Origin: Treponema sp.
Lineage (GTDB): Bacteria; Spirochaetota; Spirochaetia; Treponematales; Treponemataceae
Assembly: GCA_016281495.1 (NCBI GenBank)
Contig: JAEEIU010000055.1
Coordinates: 1-64,000, forward strand
DNA length: 64,000 nucleotides
Reading direction: 5' to 3'
The position numbers were made by a program, and so were the translations under genes. The notes under the pieces are model-generated. The model ran no database searches. It had not been told where the DNA came from and worked only from the letters and a program-made list of their open reading frames with translations. The number at the start of each line of letters is the position of its first letter. The stretch's first letter is position 1. Below, in pieces: positions 23,143 through 31,573 of the stretch.

Positions 23143-24510
23143 ATGAGTCCTGTAATTATTATTATCGGATGCATTCTCATTGCCGTGATAGTGACTGTTT
23201 CAGTCATTCTCATTAAAAATGCAATTACGCCTAAAAAGGTCGGAAACATCAAGAAACTGATAAGGGACGGCAAGATTGCTCAGGCGGAAAAGCTGGCAAA
23301 ATCCATTCTCGCCAAGAATTCCAGGGATTATCTTGCCCACTACTGGCTTGGAAAAACCTATCTGGCAGACAAAAAGCCGGAGCAGGCATATCTTGAATTC
23401 AAGGCTGTGAACGACAACGCGGTTTTTAACGGTGAAATTCCAGAAGCTGAATTCCGCCAGGAGATTGCCCCGCTTTACATCAAGTTCGGCGAGACAAAAT
23501 CCGCTTTACGCGAATACCTTCTGCTGACAAAGCTGGACAGCCAGAATGCAGACAATTTCTATACCGTAGGAAAGCTATATGAGGAACAGGGAGAACAGAA
23601 TCTTGCCATGGGATTCTACCAGAAGGCGATTACGGTCAACCGCAAGCACTCCAAGGCCCACAGTGCGCTGGGGTATCTACTCCTCAAGAACAAGCAGTTC
23701 CCGGAGGCCAAAGAAGAGATTGACATGGCCATAAGGCTCAGTCCGGAGACATACTCAAACTACTACTATCTGGGAAAGCTCCTCAAGGAAAACGCCGATT
23801 ATTCCGCGGCCCTCAAGGCATTTGAAAAGGCAGAGCGTGATGCTGACTTCAGGCAGAAGGCCCTTATAGAGAGGGGTTCATGCTACATGATGGTGGACCA
23901 GTATGACAACGCCGCCATCGAGTATCAGAGCGCCATCAAGTACGGAAAGGACCCTTCCTCACAGGAGACCCTTTATGCGCATTATTTCCTTGCCGCCTGC
24001 TACGAGAAGGACCACAAGATAGAAAAGGCCATAGAGGAATGGGAGCAGATTCACGCAAGGAACCCGCGTTTCCAGGACGTATCCGCAAAGCTCAACGATT
24101 ACCGCGATCTTCAGAACAACGACAGCATGAAGGAATATCTTACCGCCAATCCGGGAAATTTCCTTGACATATGCAAGAAAGTGGCTTCCATCGCATACAA
24201 GCTGGAGAGCCAGCAGGAAGAGATTACCCCTTACGGATGCGCATTCTCTGCAGTTGAAAACCGCAAGGATTCATGGATGAACGTGCGCAAGCAGGTGTTC
24301 CTGGTGGAATTCTACAGGAAGGGGGATCCTGTTGACGATGCTGCCATAAGAAAGGTCGGTGACCTTATGCGTGACGAGAATTACTACAAGGCGATAATAT
24401 TCTCCAGCTCCGGTTTTACAAAAGCTGCCACAGGTTATGCCGACGGAAGGCCCATCATTCTGGTTGACAAACCCCAGCTTGAACTCCTGCTTTCCAAGGT
24501 GGACAGTTAG
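23143..24510 (+). CDS. Membrane-anchored TPR protein with C-terminal Mrr-like domain
   Basis: A 455-residue protein. One N-terminal membrane helix spans residues 2-25. TPRs occupy about residues 35-310 (IAQAEKLAKSILAKNSRDYL, NLAMGFYQKAITVNRKHSKA, and others). The C-terminus (about 335-455) resembles the end of Mrr-type restriction-endonuclease folds: QVFLVEFYRKGDPVDDAAI, then YYKAIIFSSSGFTKAATGYA and RPIILVDKPQLELLL. In that family the segment carries the core strand and the FTxxA and LIDxxxL elements; whether the full PD-(D/E)xK centre survives is uncertain. An AAGGTGG ribosome site lies 12 nt before the ATG. It is first in a rightward cluster with a phosphoesterase and a ParB-like gene. Confidence 0.7.
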   Translation: MSPVIIIIGCILIAVIVTVSVILIKNAITPKKVGNIKKLIRDGKIAQAEKLAKSILAKNSRDYLAHYWLGKTYLADKKPEQAYLEFKAVNDNAVFNGEIPEAEFRQEIAPLYIKFGETKSALREYLLLTKLDSQNADNFYTVGKLYEEQGEQNLAMGFYQKAITVNRKHSKAHSALGYLLLKNKQFPEAKEEIDMAIRLSPETYSNYYYLGKLLKENADYSAALKAFEKAERDADFRQKALIERGSCYMMVDQYDNAAIEYQSAIKYGKDPSSQETLYAHYFLAACYEKDHKIEKAIEEWEQIHARNPRFQDVSAKLNDYRDLQNNDSMKEYLTANPGNFLDICKKVASIAYKLESQQEEITPYGCAFSAVENRKDSWMNVRKQVFLVEFYRKGDPVDDAAIRKVGDLMRDENYYKAIIFSSSGFTKAATGYADGRPIILVDKPQLELLLSKVDS

Positions 24511-24513
24511 ACC

Positions 24514-25275
24514 ATGAGGTTTCTCTGCGTTTCAGATATAGTTGACCCGCTTATTTATTCAACAGGCGTAAAGGAACGCTATGATGATGTTGACGCAGTT
24601 TTCTGTGCCGGAGACCTCAGCATGGAATACCAGGATTTTATCGTTACAGCCCTTGGCAAACCCATGTTCTTCATCTTCGGCAACCACGACCTCAAGGATT
24701 TTTCCATGTACGACAAGCATGCAAGAAGGCAGCCTGTCACCATGTCGGACCTGCAGAACACCGACAAGGCTCATGGAGGCGATTACCTCAGCAACAAGGT
24801 AGTAAGATGCCGCCATCTGGGCTTTGACCTTCCATCGGGAAAAAGGACACCCCTTCTTCTGGTGGGGCTCTCGGGATCCATGAGATACAATCTGGGAGAA
24901 GACCAGTACACGGAAAAGCAGATGTTCAGGCAGATCCTGTTCCTTATACCGCATCTCTTGTGGAATAAAATCCGTTACGGACGCTATTGCGATGTATTTT
25001 TGACACATGCCTCACCGCGTCACATTCACGACAGGGAGGATCAGTGCCACAAGGGCTTTGAGTGCTTCAACTGGTTCATAAGGAAATTCCGTCCGGCGCT
25101 CCTGATTCACGGACACATACACCTTTATGACCTTCAGGCAGTCAGAGTAACAAAAAGTCATGAGACTACAGTTGTCAATGCATACAGTCACCTGGTCATT
25201 GACTATGAACCTAATTTTACAGGTAAAAAAGGAGAAACTAATGGCTCATCCATTAATATCCTCACAGACAGATGA
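24514..25275 (+). CDS. Calcineurin-like metallophosphoesterase
   Basis: A 253-residue protein with the ordered metal ligands of the family: a degenerate first motif (SDIVD, where DxH is usual), AGDLS, FGNHD, THASP and HGHIH. Loss of the first-motif His is common in some subfamilies and may alter metal use. It would hydrolyse a phosphoester, possibly a nucleotide or phosphoprotein; the substrate cannot be told. It starts 3 bp after the TPR-Mrr-like gene and its end overlaps the ParB-like gene by 35 bp, so the three form one translational unit. Confidence 0.85.
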   Translation: MRFLCVSDIVDPLIYSTGVKERYDDVDAVFCAGDLSMEYQDFIVTALGKPMFFIFGNHDLKDFSMYDKHARRQPVTMSDLQNTDKAHGGDYLSNKVVRCRHLGFDLPSGKRTPLLLVGLSGSMRYNLGEDQYTEKQMFRQILFLIPHLLWNKIRYGRYCDVFLTHASPRHIHDREDQCHKGFECFNWFIRKFRPALLIHGHIHLYDLQAVRVTKSHETTVVNAYSHLVIDYEPNFTGKKGETNGSSINILTDR

Positions 25276-26155
25276 GGACTTTCACAAGGCCCACAACAAG
25301 GCCCTGTTCAATGAATTGCAGCACATCCTGAATCCAGAGGAAGCAACCCTGATTTCATTTACTGACATAAAGAAAATGATCCGTACAAAAAACGAGGTCT
25401 ACAAGGGAATGCAGATTGTTCCCATAAACCTGATTGTCGGAAGCGAGGGCCGCTACAAGGATTTTGACAATCACTTTTTCCCGAAAAACACCTTCCTGAA
25501 AAGAAGATGGGAAAGCGTAGACTCTGCGGTCCTGCAGGACATCACCTTGCCACCGATAAGCCTGTATGAGGCAGGAGGCCTTTATTTCGTACGCGACGGA
25601 AACCACCGTGTATCTGTTGCCAAGATGAAGGGACAGGAAGCGATTGACGCCGAGGTTGTAAGCCTTCAGAGCGAGATAAAGCTAAAGCCGAGCAACTCAA
25701 AGAAAGACCTGCTCAAGCAAGTCCTTCAGTATGAGAAGAGGGTGTTCTACAACGAGACGAGTTTCGGGGACATAACGGACTACTGGTGTCTGGATTTCTC
25801 CACTCCGGGTCAGTACGACGTCATCTACAACCACATCCTTACGCACCGCTATTACATAAACATGGGCATAACGGAAGAAATTCCATTTGAGGATGCCCTA
25901 CTTTCATGGTTTGAGAACGTATATCTCCCGGTCATCAAGACAATCGAGCAGAACCACATCCTGAGGCTGTTCAAGGACAGAACCCACAGTGACCTCTACA
26001 TCTACGTCATAAAATACTGGGACGAGCTAAAACAGAAATTCGGAAATGATTTTTCACTGGATGAGGCCGTAAAGAATTTCAAGAGGGAAAACTCCGCGCG
26101 CACGTTCATCGGACGGATAAAAAACCTGTTTGAAAAAAAGAAGCTGCAGAAATAG
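25241..26155 (+). CDS. ParB/sulfiredoxin-fold protein
   Basis: A 304-residue protein. Residues about 60-145 form a ParB N-terminal fold: QIVPINLIVGSEGRY, LPPISLYEAGGLYFVRDGNH and RVSVAKMKG, with the DGNHR nucleotide-binding signature. The remaining 160 residues are helical (GDITDYWCLDF, YDVIYNHILTHRYYI) and of unknown function. It lacks the ParB HTH. The start at 25241 follows a GGAG site by 7 nt. It could be a nucleotide-dependent switch or kinase-like member of the superfamily; a partition role is unlikely given the missing DNA-binding domain. Confidence 0.7.
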   Translation: MAHPLISSQTDEDFHKAHNKALFNELQHILNPEEATLISFTDIKKMIRTKNEVYKGMQIVPINLIVGSEGRYKDFDNHFFPKNTFLKRRWESVDSAVLQDITLPPISLYEAGGLYFVRDGNHRVSVAKMKGQEAIDAEVVSLQSEIKLKPSNSKKDLLKQVLQYEKRVFYNETSFGDITDYWCLDFSTPGQYDVIYNHILTHRYYINMGITEEIPFEDALLSWFENVYLPVIKTIEQNHILRLFKDRTHSDLYIYVIKYWDELKQKFGNDFSLDEAVKNFKRENSARTFIGRIKNLFEKKKLQK

Positions 26156-26170
26156 TTTTCCGCCTTCCTA

Positions 26171-26199
26171 TTGCTTAAAGTCCCGTCTTTCATTAGAAT
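26171..26199 (+). promoter_or_regulatory. Promoter of propeller-like gene
   Basis: TTGCTT (26171-26176), 17-bp spacer, TAGAAT (26194-26199), then 9 nt (GGGGGCATT) to the ATG at 26209. The leader would be at most 3 nt. Confidence 0.45.
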
Positions 26200-26208
26200 G
26201 GGGGCATT

Positions 26209-27270
26209 ATGGCAAAGGAAAAAAAAGGCAACAAGATCATATTTGCACTCATCCTGTTCAGCATTCTTTACATTGTGTTCTCAATCAAAATGCTCAAGAC
26301 AGAGTTGCATCTAACTCCGGAATGGACTGTCGACATCAGCTCCGTGGATGAGGAAATCAAAGGTGGTACTCCGCTTGCATTCAGGCTTGGTCAGGACATC
26401 GGATATTTTACTCCAGACGGCAAGATCCTATCCCACATTCCATACCCCGTAAAGGCAACGATCTCTGACAGCCGCTATTCAACTTTCGGCTTTGACAGCC
26501 AGAGCGCAGATTTTTATGCACCCGACGGAAGCTTGTCCGGAACCATAAACGAACAGGGGTTCCCGTTTTTCCAGGATGACAGGATGTTCATTTTTTTGCC
26601 GGGAGGAACTTCCTTTGCCGCACTTGATTCCTCAGGTAAAAGAAAATACACGTATGACTATTACGCACCCATCACGGCTTTCGATTCATGTGATACAGCA
26701 TGTGTCGCCGGGTATTCGGACGGTACAATTACATCAATCCTGAATGACGGAACGGTGAACCAGAGCTTTGCCCCGGGTGGCAGCGAGATTGAGGTGATAC
26801 TTGGAGCCGCAATTTCCCCAGACGGCAGCATGATTGCCTGCATATCCGGACAAAACCAGCAGCGTTTCCTCGTATCCAAAAAGAATGAGGGAAGCATCAA
26901 CGGAAAGATCACCTATCATGAATACCTTCCAAAGAGCTTTAACACTCAGACTCTGGTTCAATTCAATAAGGCAGGAGACAAGGTTTTCTTCAACTACAAC
27001 GGCGGACTCGGCATAGTTGACCTTGAAAAGAACAAGAGCTCCCATGTTCCGATTGAAGGAAGGATCATACAGATTCAGGAGTCTTCCGACCTGCTTTTCA
27101 TCCTGAGCAAGGACTCAGAAAACTACACCCTTACCGGAATTGAGCTTATTGACCACCCCATACTCCAGTTTTCGTTCAAGGCTGACTGTGCATTCATCAG
27201 GACTGTCGATAACGCGCTTTTTATAGGTCGTGACAACAAGATTTCACGGCTTACCATCTCAAGGAAATAA
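26209..27270 (+). CDS. Membrane-anchored beta-propeller-like protein
   Basis: A 353-residue protein. It has an N-terminal signal anchor (residues 9-27, IIFALILFSILYIVFSI) and a periplasmic region made of short repeated strands with propeller-style turns (YFTPDGKILS, FYAPDGSLSG, AISPDGSMIACIS, GGLGIVDLEK). The pattern suggests a WD40/YVTN-like seven-bladed fold, but no family signature is strong. It lies 9 bp before the degenerate M23 gene in the same direction and is probably co-transcribed with it, hinting at an envelope complex. Confidence 0.6.
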   Translation: MAKEKKGNKIIFALILFSILYIVFSIKMLKTELHLTPEWTVDISSVDEEIKGGTPLAFRLGQDIGYFTPDGKILSHIPYPVKATISDSRYSTFGFDSQSADFYAPDGSLSGTINEQGFPFFQDDRMFIFLPGGTSFAALDSSGKRKYTYDYYAPITAFDSCDTACVAGYSDGTITSILNDGTVNQSFAPGGSEIEVILGAAISPDGSMIACISGQNQQRFLVSKKNEGSINGKITYHEYLPKSFNTQTLVQFNKAGDKVFFNYNGGLGIVDLEKNKSSHVPIEGRIIQIQESSDLLFILSKDSENYTLTGIELIDHPILQFSFKADCAFIRTVDNALFIGRDNKISRLTISRK

Positions 27271-27285
27271 TGGCGGGATATGAAT

Positions 27286-28161
27286 ATGAAAAAAAAGATA
27301 ATTAAGGCATGCATCATGGTGTCAGTGGCGGCAATAACGGCAATAGCGTTTGCATTCGACTGGCCGCAGGAAGCCCCCTCTACAGACGCATTTTTCTCTT
27401 ACTTTGCACAGCTGCGTGGAGGAGCATTTGAGACATCCCTCATCTTCAGGGACAACGCCACCGTAACGGCAACAGAAACAGGGGATATTGCAGCCATTAT
27501 CACCGAACATACCAATGACATGGGCTGGTTTGATTCAACTCTTGGCAATGCGGTCATTCTTGTGCACGATGATGACTTTTCAACAGTATACGGAAACATA
27601 GACGAAGAAAGCATTAACCCGGACCTTTTTTACGGGACCACAGTTGAAGTGGGAACTGAACTGGGAGTAAGCGGCAACTCTGGCTGGCAGAACGGACAAA
27701 GCTGTCTTGAATTCCAGGTCCTTGACTTAAAAAGCGAGGCATCCATAAACCCAAGGAACCTTATGCCCCATATGAGGAACGAGCTTCCGCTGGAGATTGG
27801 AAAGGTCACCGTAAGGAATGAGGAAGGAACATCCTGGGATCTTGCAAACACAAGGATAATACCGTCTGGACGCTATTCGATTTACCACGCAAGGCAAAGC
27901 GTGGCAGTACCATACAAGACAAAAATCGCCCTGAACGGAGCCTCAATAGAGACAATCAGCTATGACAGGATCAAGGCAGAAAATGGAGAACTTTGCATTT
28001 ACGGCAACAGCTCCTACTCATGCAACGAGGTTTATCCGGACGAGGACAGGCAGCTTCTTGGAGTACTTCAGCTTCCAAAGGGAAAGAACACCCTTACAAT
28101 AACGATTCAGGACATTACGGGATTCGAAAAGCAGGCCTCATACACCCTGGACATATATTGA
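27286..28161 (+). CDS. Exported M23-fold protein without catalytic residues
   Basis: A 291-residue protein from the ATG at 27286 (a GGCGGG site lies 8 nt upstream; the ATG at 27280 is too close). The signal peptide is ITAIAFAF. Residues about 35-165 follow the LytM/M23 beta layout: FRDNATVTATETGDI, GNAVILVHDDDFSTVYGNI, GTELGVSGNSG, CLEFQVLDLKS, then NPRNLMP. Positions of the metal ligands are replaced: no HxxxD motif, and LEFQ in place of HLHFE. It is therefore a pseudo-peptidase, like the degenerate LytM regulators of amidases. An all-beta C-terminal domain follows. Confidence 0.65.
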   Translation: MKKKIIKACIMVSVAAITAIAFAFDWPQEAPSTDAFFSYFAQLRGGAFETSLIFRDNATVTATETGDIAAIITEHTNDMGWFDSTLGNAVILVHDDDFSTVYGNIDEESINPDLFYGTTVEVGTELGVSGNSGWQNGQSCLEFQVLDLKSEASINPRNLMPHMRNELPLEIGKVTVRNEEGTSWDLANTRIIPSGRYSIYHARQSVAVPYKTKIALNGASIETISYDRIKAENGELCIYGNSSYSCNEVYPDEDRQLLGVLQLPKGKNTLTITIQDITGFEKQASYTLDIY

Positions 28162-28179
28162 TCCTGGGTTTCCCTAATC

Positions 28180-29382
28180 CTATTTGATTGCCCTTAGGAT
28201 TATGCCGCCACCAGATGTAATTCCGTCACGATAGAAAACCACGGATTGTCCTGGGGCTACCGCACGCTGAGGCTCATCAAAAGTCACTTTCACAGCCTTT
28301 CCGCACAGTTCCTCGCCATCTTCCGCGCTGTAGGGTTCAATTGTAGCGCTTACAGGCCTTGAGGCAAGCCTTATCTTAACCATGGCCTTAAAGCTGCACT
28401 CCGGGTTATAGTCGGCAGGCCACACAAGGTCATCCGCAATCAGTCCGGCACAGAACAGGTCGCTGTCTTTTCCCAGAACAACAAGATTCTTTTCTTTGTC
28501 TATAGCCGCCACATACAGCGGTTCCTTTGCACTTACACCAAGTCCCCTTCTCTGTCCGATGGTATAATGCTCAATTCCCCGGTGCTTTCCCAGAACCTTA
28601 CCGTCCATGTCGATTATGTCACCTGGTACAGAAGGCCTGTCGCTGAAAAGTGCATCAAGCATCTCCGGCGGAATGAAATCCTGGCTTTCCTCGCGTTTTG
28701 CGGCCTCAAGATTCCTTTCCCCTGCCATCTGGAAAACTTCTTTTTTCGTATGAGTTCCAAGCGGAAACCTGACCTTCTCTAGGACATCCGACGGAATCCT
28801 GTACAGGAAATATGCCTGGTCCTTTGTTGAATCCATGGCAATGGCAATTTGTGCAGGCCTTTTTTCGGCATTCTCGTTTTGAACGGCCCCTTCCCCATAC
28901 TGGCTCGCTATGTTTCCGTCACCCCTTACGACAGAGGCATAATGCCCCGTGCAAAAATAATCATATTCAATCCCCAGGCTTTTGATTCCTGCAAGAAGGG
29001 CACCGAATTTTATGAAACGGTTGCAGCGGATGCATGGATTTGGTGTTCGCCCAGAGCGGTATTCTTTCTTAAAATAATCAAGAACCTGAACCTTGTATTC
29101 CCCGCTTACGTCAATTACATGATACGGAATATCGTGTTCGGCACAGAATTTGCGGCATTCCTCTATGTCAAGCTTTTCGCCGGGACCATAGCAGCTGTCG
29201 TGAAAAACCGCGTTCTCAGGGAAATCAAGCTCTCCTTCTTTCCACAAGGCCATCGTCACTCCGGTAACAATGCATCCTTTTTCCTTGAGTAAAAGAGCTG
29301 TCATCGTGGAATCAACTCCACCCGACATTCCCACAACAACCCTGTCGCCTTTATCCGGCATCTTCAGATTCTCGAATTTCAT
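28180..29382 (-). CDS. mnmA: tRNA 2-thiouridylase MnmA, variant lacking the second catalytic Cys
   Basis: A 400-residue protein that makes 2-thiouridine at tRNA position 34 (Lys, Glu, Gln). The PP-loop SGGVDS is at 20-25. The first catalytic region is NPCIRCN (Cys117, Cys120), then GHYASV and KDQAYFLYRI. In classical MnmA the second Cys is in an ESQDICF- or STGICF-type motif; here the sequence is EESQDFIPP (231-239), with the Cys missing. Extra cysteines occur in HDSCYGPGE (Cys64) and at 76 and 80. This fits the Fe-S-type thiolation subgroup rather than the disulfide type; that assignment is inference. Its ATG is 6 nt past a -10 box. Confidence 0.88.
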   Translation of the reverse strand: MKFENLKMPDKGDRVVVGMSGGVDSTMTALLLKEKGCIVTGVTMALWKEGELDFPENAVFHDSCYGPGEKLDIEECRKFCAEHDIPYHVIDVSGEYKVQVLDYFKKEYRSGRTPNPCIRCNRFIKFGALLAGIKSLGIEYDYFCTGHYASVVRGDGNIASQYGEGAVQNENAEKRPAQIAIAMDSTKDQAYFLYRIPSDVLEKVRFPLGTHTKKEVFQMAGERNLEAAKREESQDFIPPEMLDALFSDRPSVPGDIIDMDGKVLGKHRGIEHYTIGQRRGLGVSAKEPLYVAAIDKEKNLVVLGKDSDLFCAGLIADDLVWPADYNPECSFKAMVKIRLASRPVSATIEPYSAEDGEELCGKAVKVTFDEPQRAVAPGQSVVFYRDGITSGGGIILRAIK

Positions 29383-29388
29383 GAGGCC

Positions 29389-29417
29389 ATGATACAGGAA
29401 AAAGCGATAAGATTCAA
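29389..29417 (-). promoter_or_regulatory. Promoter of mnmA
   Basis: Minus strand: TTGAAT (29412-29417), 17-bp spacer, TATCAT (29389-29394), then 6 nt to the ATG. No Shine-Dalgarno. Predicts a leaderless transcript. Confidence 0.55.
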
Positions 29418-29461
29418 CTTATTTTGCCCTATAAGTTTTGCCACAAAAAACCCCGCTTGTC

Positions 29462-29490
29462 TTGTTAAACTTATAACTATAGTTTATAAT
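29462..29490 (+). promoter_or_regulatory. Promoter of the ankyrin-murG operon
   Basis: TTGTTA (29462-29467), 17-bp spacer, TATAAT (29485-29490), then 7 nt to the ATG at 29498. It is the main visible promoter for the seven-gene operon ending at 36474. Confidence 0.6.
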
Positions 29491-29497
29491 GTAATTC

Positions 29498-30424
29498 ATG
29501 AACTGGTTAATTATAGCACCTGACTTGCAGAACAAGAACGTAAAGAAAATCGAGGACTTTCTCATTAAGCAAAAAGAGGAAATGCCTGATGAAATTTTCA
29601 TCTCCTCAGAGACTAAGCAGGACGAGCTTCTTGAATGCATAAAATCAATAAACAAAGCCTCACATTGTGTCATCCTTGATGCAGAGAAGATTTCCGCCTT
29701 TGCAGAATATAATTACATAATCGGATTCCTTGCCGGAAAAAAGGTTGAAACCCTCATTCAGAACAATTCAAAGGATCTTAAGTTTGAGTCACTTGAAATC
29801 GAACTGACCGGTTTGATAAGGACATATCCGAACTTTACAGATTTGTTTTCTGCACTCAAAAAGGATTTTAGCCGGCTAAAGGAAGTTGACGACGTTCACA
29901 ACTCGCTAATACGACTTTTGACCATGGGCATTCCGTTTACAGCAGACAGCTTTGCCCATTATCTGGAAAAAGACAAGCCGGAAATATACAACATGTTCAT
30001 TGACGCGGGAATGTCCATAAACGCAAAGACAAGCGAGGGTGTTCCCCTTTTAAGCATTGCGGTACGCAGTGACCATTTTGATCAGGTTAAATGGCTTTTG
30101 GATCTTGGTGCCGACATCAATGCAATCTCCGGTGACAGGGGTTATACGGCCGTTATGGATGCCGTGTGGCGCAAGAATTTTGACATTACCAAATTCCTGG
30201 TTGACAAGGGAGCAGACCTCAGCGTCGTAAGTTCCGACGGACAGCCGATTCTTGTTCTTGCAGTAGGAAACGGAAATGAAAAAATCGTAAAGCTTTTGCT
30301 CGAAAGCGGTGCGGATGCGGATTTGCAGGACAGCATGGGAATGAGCGCAAGGGGATATGCCAACCTGTTTAAAAAACCCGGCATGGTCGAGGTCATGGCC
30401 CAGTTCCCAAAGAAAGAGGAATAA
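29498..30424 (+). CDS. Ankyrin-repeat protein with a Rossmann-like N-terminal domain
   Basis: A 308-residue protein. Residues 1-95 form an alpha/beta domain (MNWLIIAPD, EIFISSETKQDELLECI, ASHCVILDAEKISAFAEYNY, IIGFLAGKKVETLI), with the open-sheet pattern of TIR or nucleoside 2-deoxyribosyltransferase-like folds, where the late Glu-x-x-x-x-x-G region binds nucleotide. Residues about 150-300 are four ankyrin repeats (GVPLLSIAVRSDHFDQVKWL, GYTAVMDAVWRKNFDITKFL, GQPILVLAVGNGNEKIVKLL). It heads the murG operon with 3 bp to murG. The partner bound by the ankyrins is unknown. Confidence 0.7.
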   Translation: MNWLIIAPDLQNKNVKKIEDFLIKQKEEMPDEIFISSETKQDELLECIKSINKASHCVILDAEKISAFAEYNYIIGFLAGKKVETLIQNNSKDLKFESLEIELTGLIRTYPNFTDLFSALKKDFSRLKEVDDVHNSLIRLLTMGIPFTADSFAHYLEKDKPEIYNMFIDAGMSINAKTSEGVPLLSIAVRSDHFDQVKWLLDLGADINAISGDRGYTAVMDAVWRKNFDITKFLVDKGADLSVVSSDGQPILVLAVGNGNEKIVKLLLESGADADLQDSMGMSARGYANLFKKPGMVEVMAQFPKKEE

Positions 30425-30427
30425 ACG

Positions 30428-31573
30428 ATGGAAGATACATACAAGGTCGTGTTTGCAGGCGGTGGAAGCGGCGGCCACATTTACCCGGGAATAGCGGTAG
30501 CCGATGCACTAAAGACTGAGGCAGAAAAACGCGGAATAAAAATTGAGATTTACTGGATTGGAAATAAAACAGGAATTGACAAATCCATCCTGGAGAAAAA
30601 CCTTGTGACTGAGGGAGGAAGCATCACAGCCTTTTACGGCATCTCCTGCGGAAAGCTCAGGCGCTATCTTTCGTTCAAGAATTTCACAGACATGTTCCGC
30701 ATCATTAGCGGATATTTCCAGTCAAAAAAAATATTAAAGAAAATCAGGCCGATCTGCCTTTTTTCCAAGGGTGGATTTGTAAGCGTCACCCCTTGCCGTG
30801 CAGCAAAAAGCCTCAAGGTCCCCTACTACACCCATGAATGTGACTTTACGCCCGGACTAGCGACAAGGCTCAATTCAAAACATGCATCAAAAATTTTACT
30901 GTCATATGAAGAGACAAAGAAATTCTTTTCTGCTGATGTTGAAAAATGCACTGTTACGGGAAATCCTGTAAGGCCCATTTTCTGGGAAGACAACAGCGCA
31001 AAAGGCCTTGACTTCCTTAAGATTGAACATGGCCACAAAAAGCCCGTCCTGCTTGTCATAGGTGGAAGCCTTGGTGCCAGCCAGATAAACTCACTTGTAA
31101 GCGAAAACCTTGAATGGCTTTGCGAGCGTTTTATTGTCGTGCATCAGACAGGAAAACAGTGGGCACAGGAACATCCGGAAACATTCCAGAAGGCAGACGA
31201 AAACTACAAGCCCTTTGAATTCATTTATGCGGAAATGCCGTGGGTTTTGCAGGCAAGCGATGTTGTCCTTTCCAGGGCCGGAGCAAATTCTCTTTGGGAA
31301 TGTGCTGTCTGTGAAAAACCGATGCTCTTGATTCCACTATGCGGATCCGGAACAAGGGGAGATCAGGTTGACAATGCAAAATATCTTGAGGACAAGGGAG
31401 CCGCTATCACTCTTATAGGAGATAAAGCAACCGGAGACAGCCTTAAGGAACGACTTGAGCTTCTGACACATGAAGAGCAAAGGAAACAGCTTTCACTTTC
31501 ATGCCGCAAGCTTACAGGCGAAACAAAAAGCGCAGTTACAATCGCAAATATAATTTTGGAAGGTATCAAATGA
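30428..31573 (+). CDS. murG: UDP-GlcNAc:undecaprenyl-pyrophosphoryl-MurNAc-pentapeptide transferase
   Basis: A 381-residue GT28 enzyme that adds GlcNAc to lipid I to make lipid II on the cytoplasmic membrane face. Motifs: AGGGSGGHIYPGIAVA (first glycine loop), CLFSKGGFVSVTPCRAAK, YYTHECDFTPGLATR, TGNPVRPIFW, LVIGGSLGASQINSLV (second loop), and the donor-binding ASDVVLSRAGANSLWE. Loops follow the family closely. It overlaps cvpA by 4 bp (ATGA). The operon order murG-cvpA-holB-atoS-atoC matches what I recall of treponemes. Confidence 0.93.
   Translation: MEDTYKVVFAGGGSGGHIYPGIAVADALKTEAEKRGIKIEIYWIGNKTGIDKSILEKNLVTEGGSITAFYGISCGKLRRYLSFKNFTDMFRIISGYFQSKKILKKIRPICLFSKGGFVSVTPCRAAKSLKVPYYTHECDFTPGLATRLNSKHASKILLSYEETKKFFSADVEKCTVTGNPVRPIFWEDNSAKGLDFLKIEHGHKKPVLLVIGGSLGASQINSLVSENLEWLCERFIVVHQTGKQWAQEHPETFQKADENYKPFEFIYAEMPWVLQASDVVLSRAGANSLWECAVCEKPMLLIPLCGSGTRGDQVDNAKYLEDKGAAITLIGDKATGDSLKERLELLTHEEQRKQLSLSCRKLTGETKSAVTIANIILEGIK

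Noticed and set aside
23143..27270. Calling the TPR/phosphoesterase/ParB cluster a known defence system
   Set aside because: Composition resembles core genes and no known system matches the domain set; kept only as a hypothesis in findings.
28176..28201. AATCCTA ... TAGGATT inverted repeat at the end of mnmA as a terminator
   Set aside because: Overlaps the mnmA coding end, weak AT-containing stem with a 12-nt loop and no T-run.
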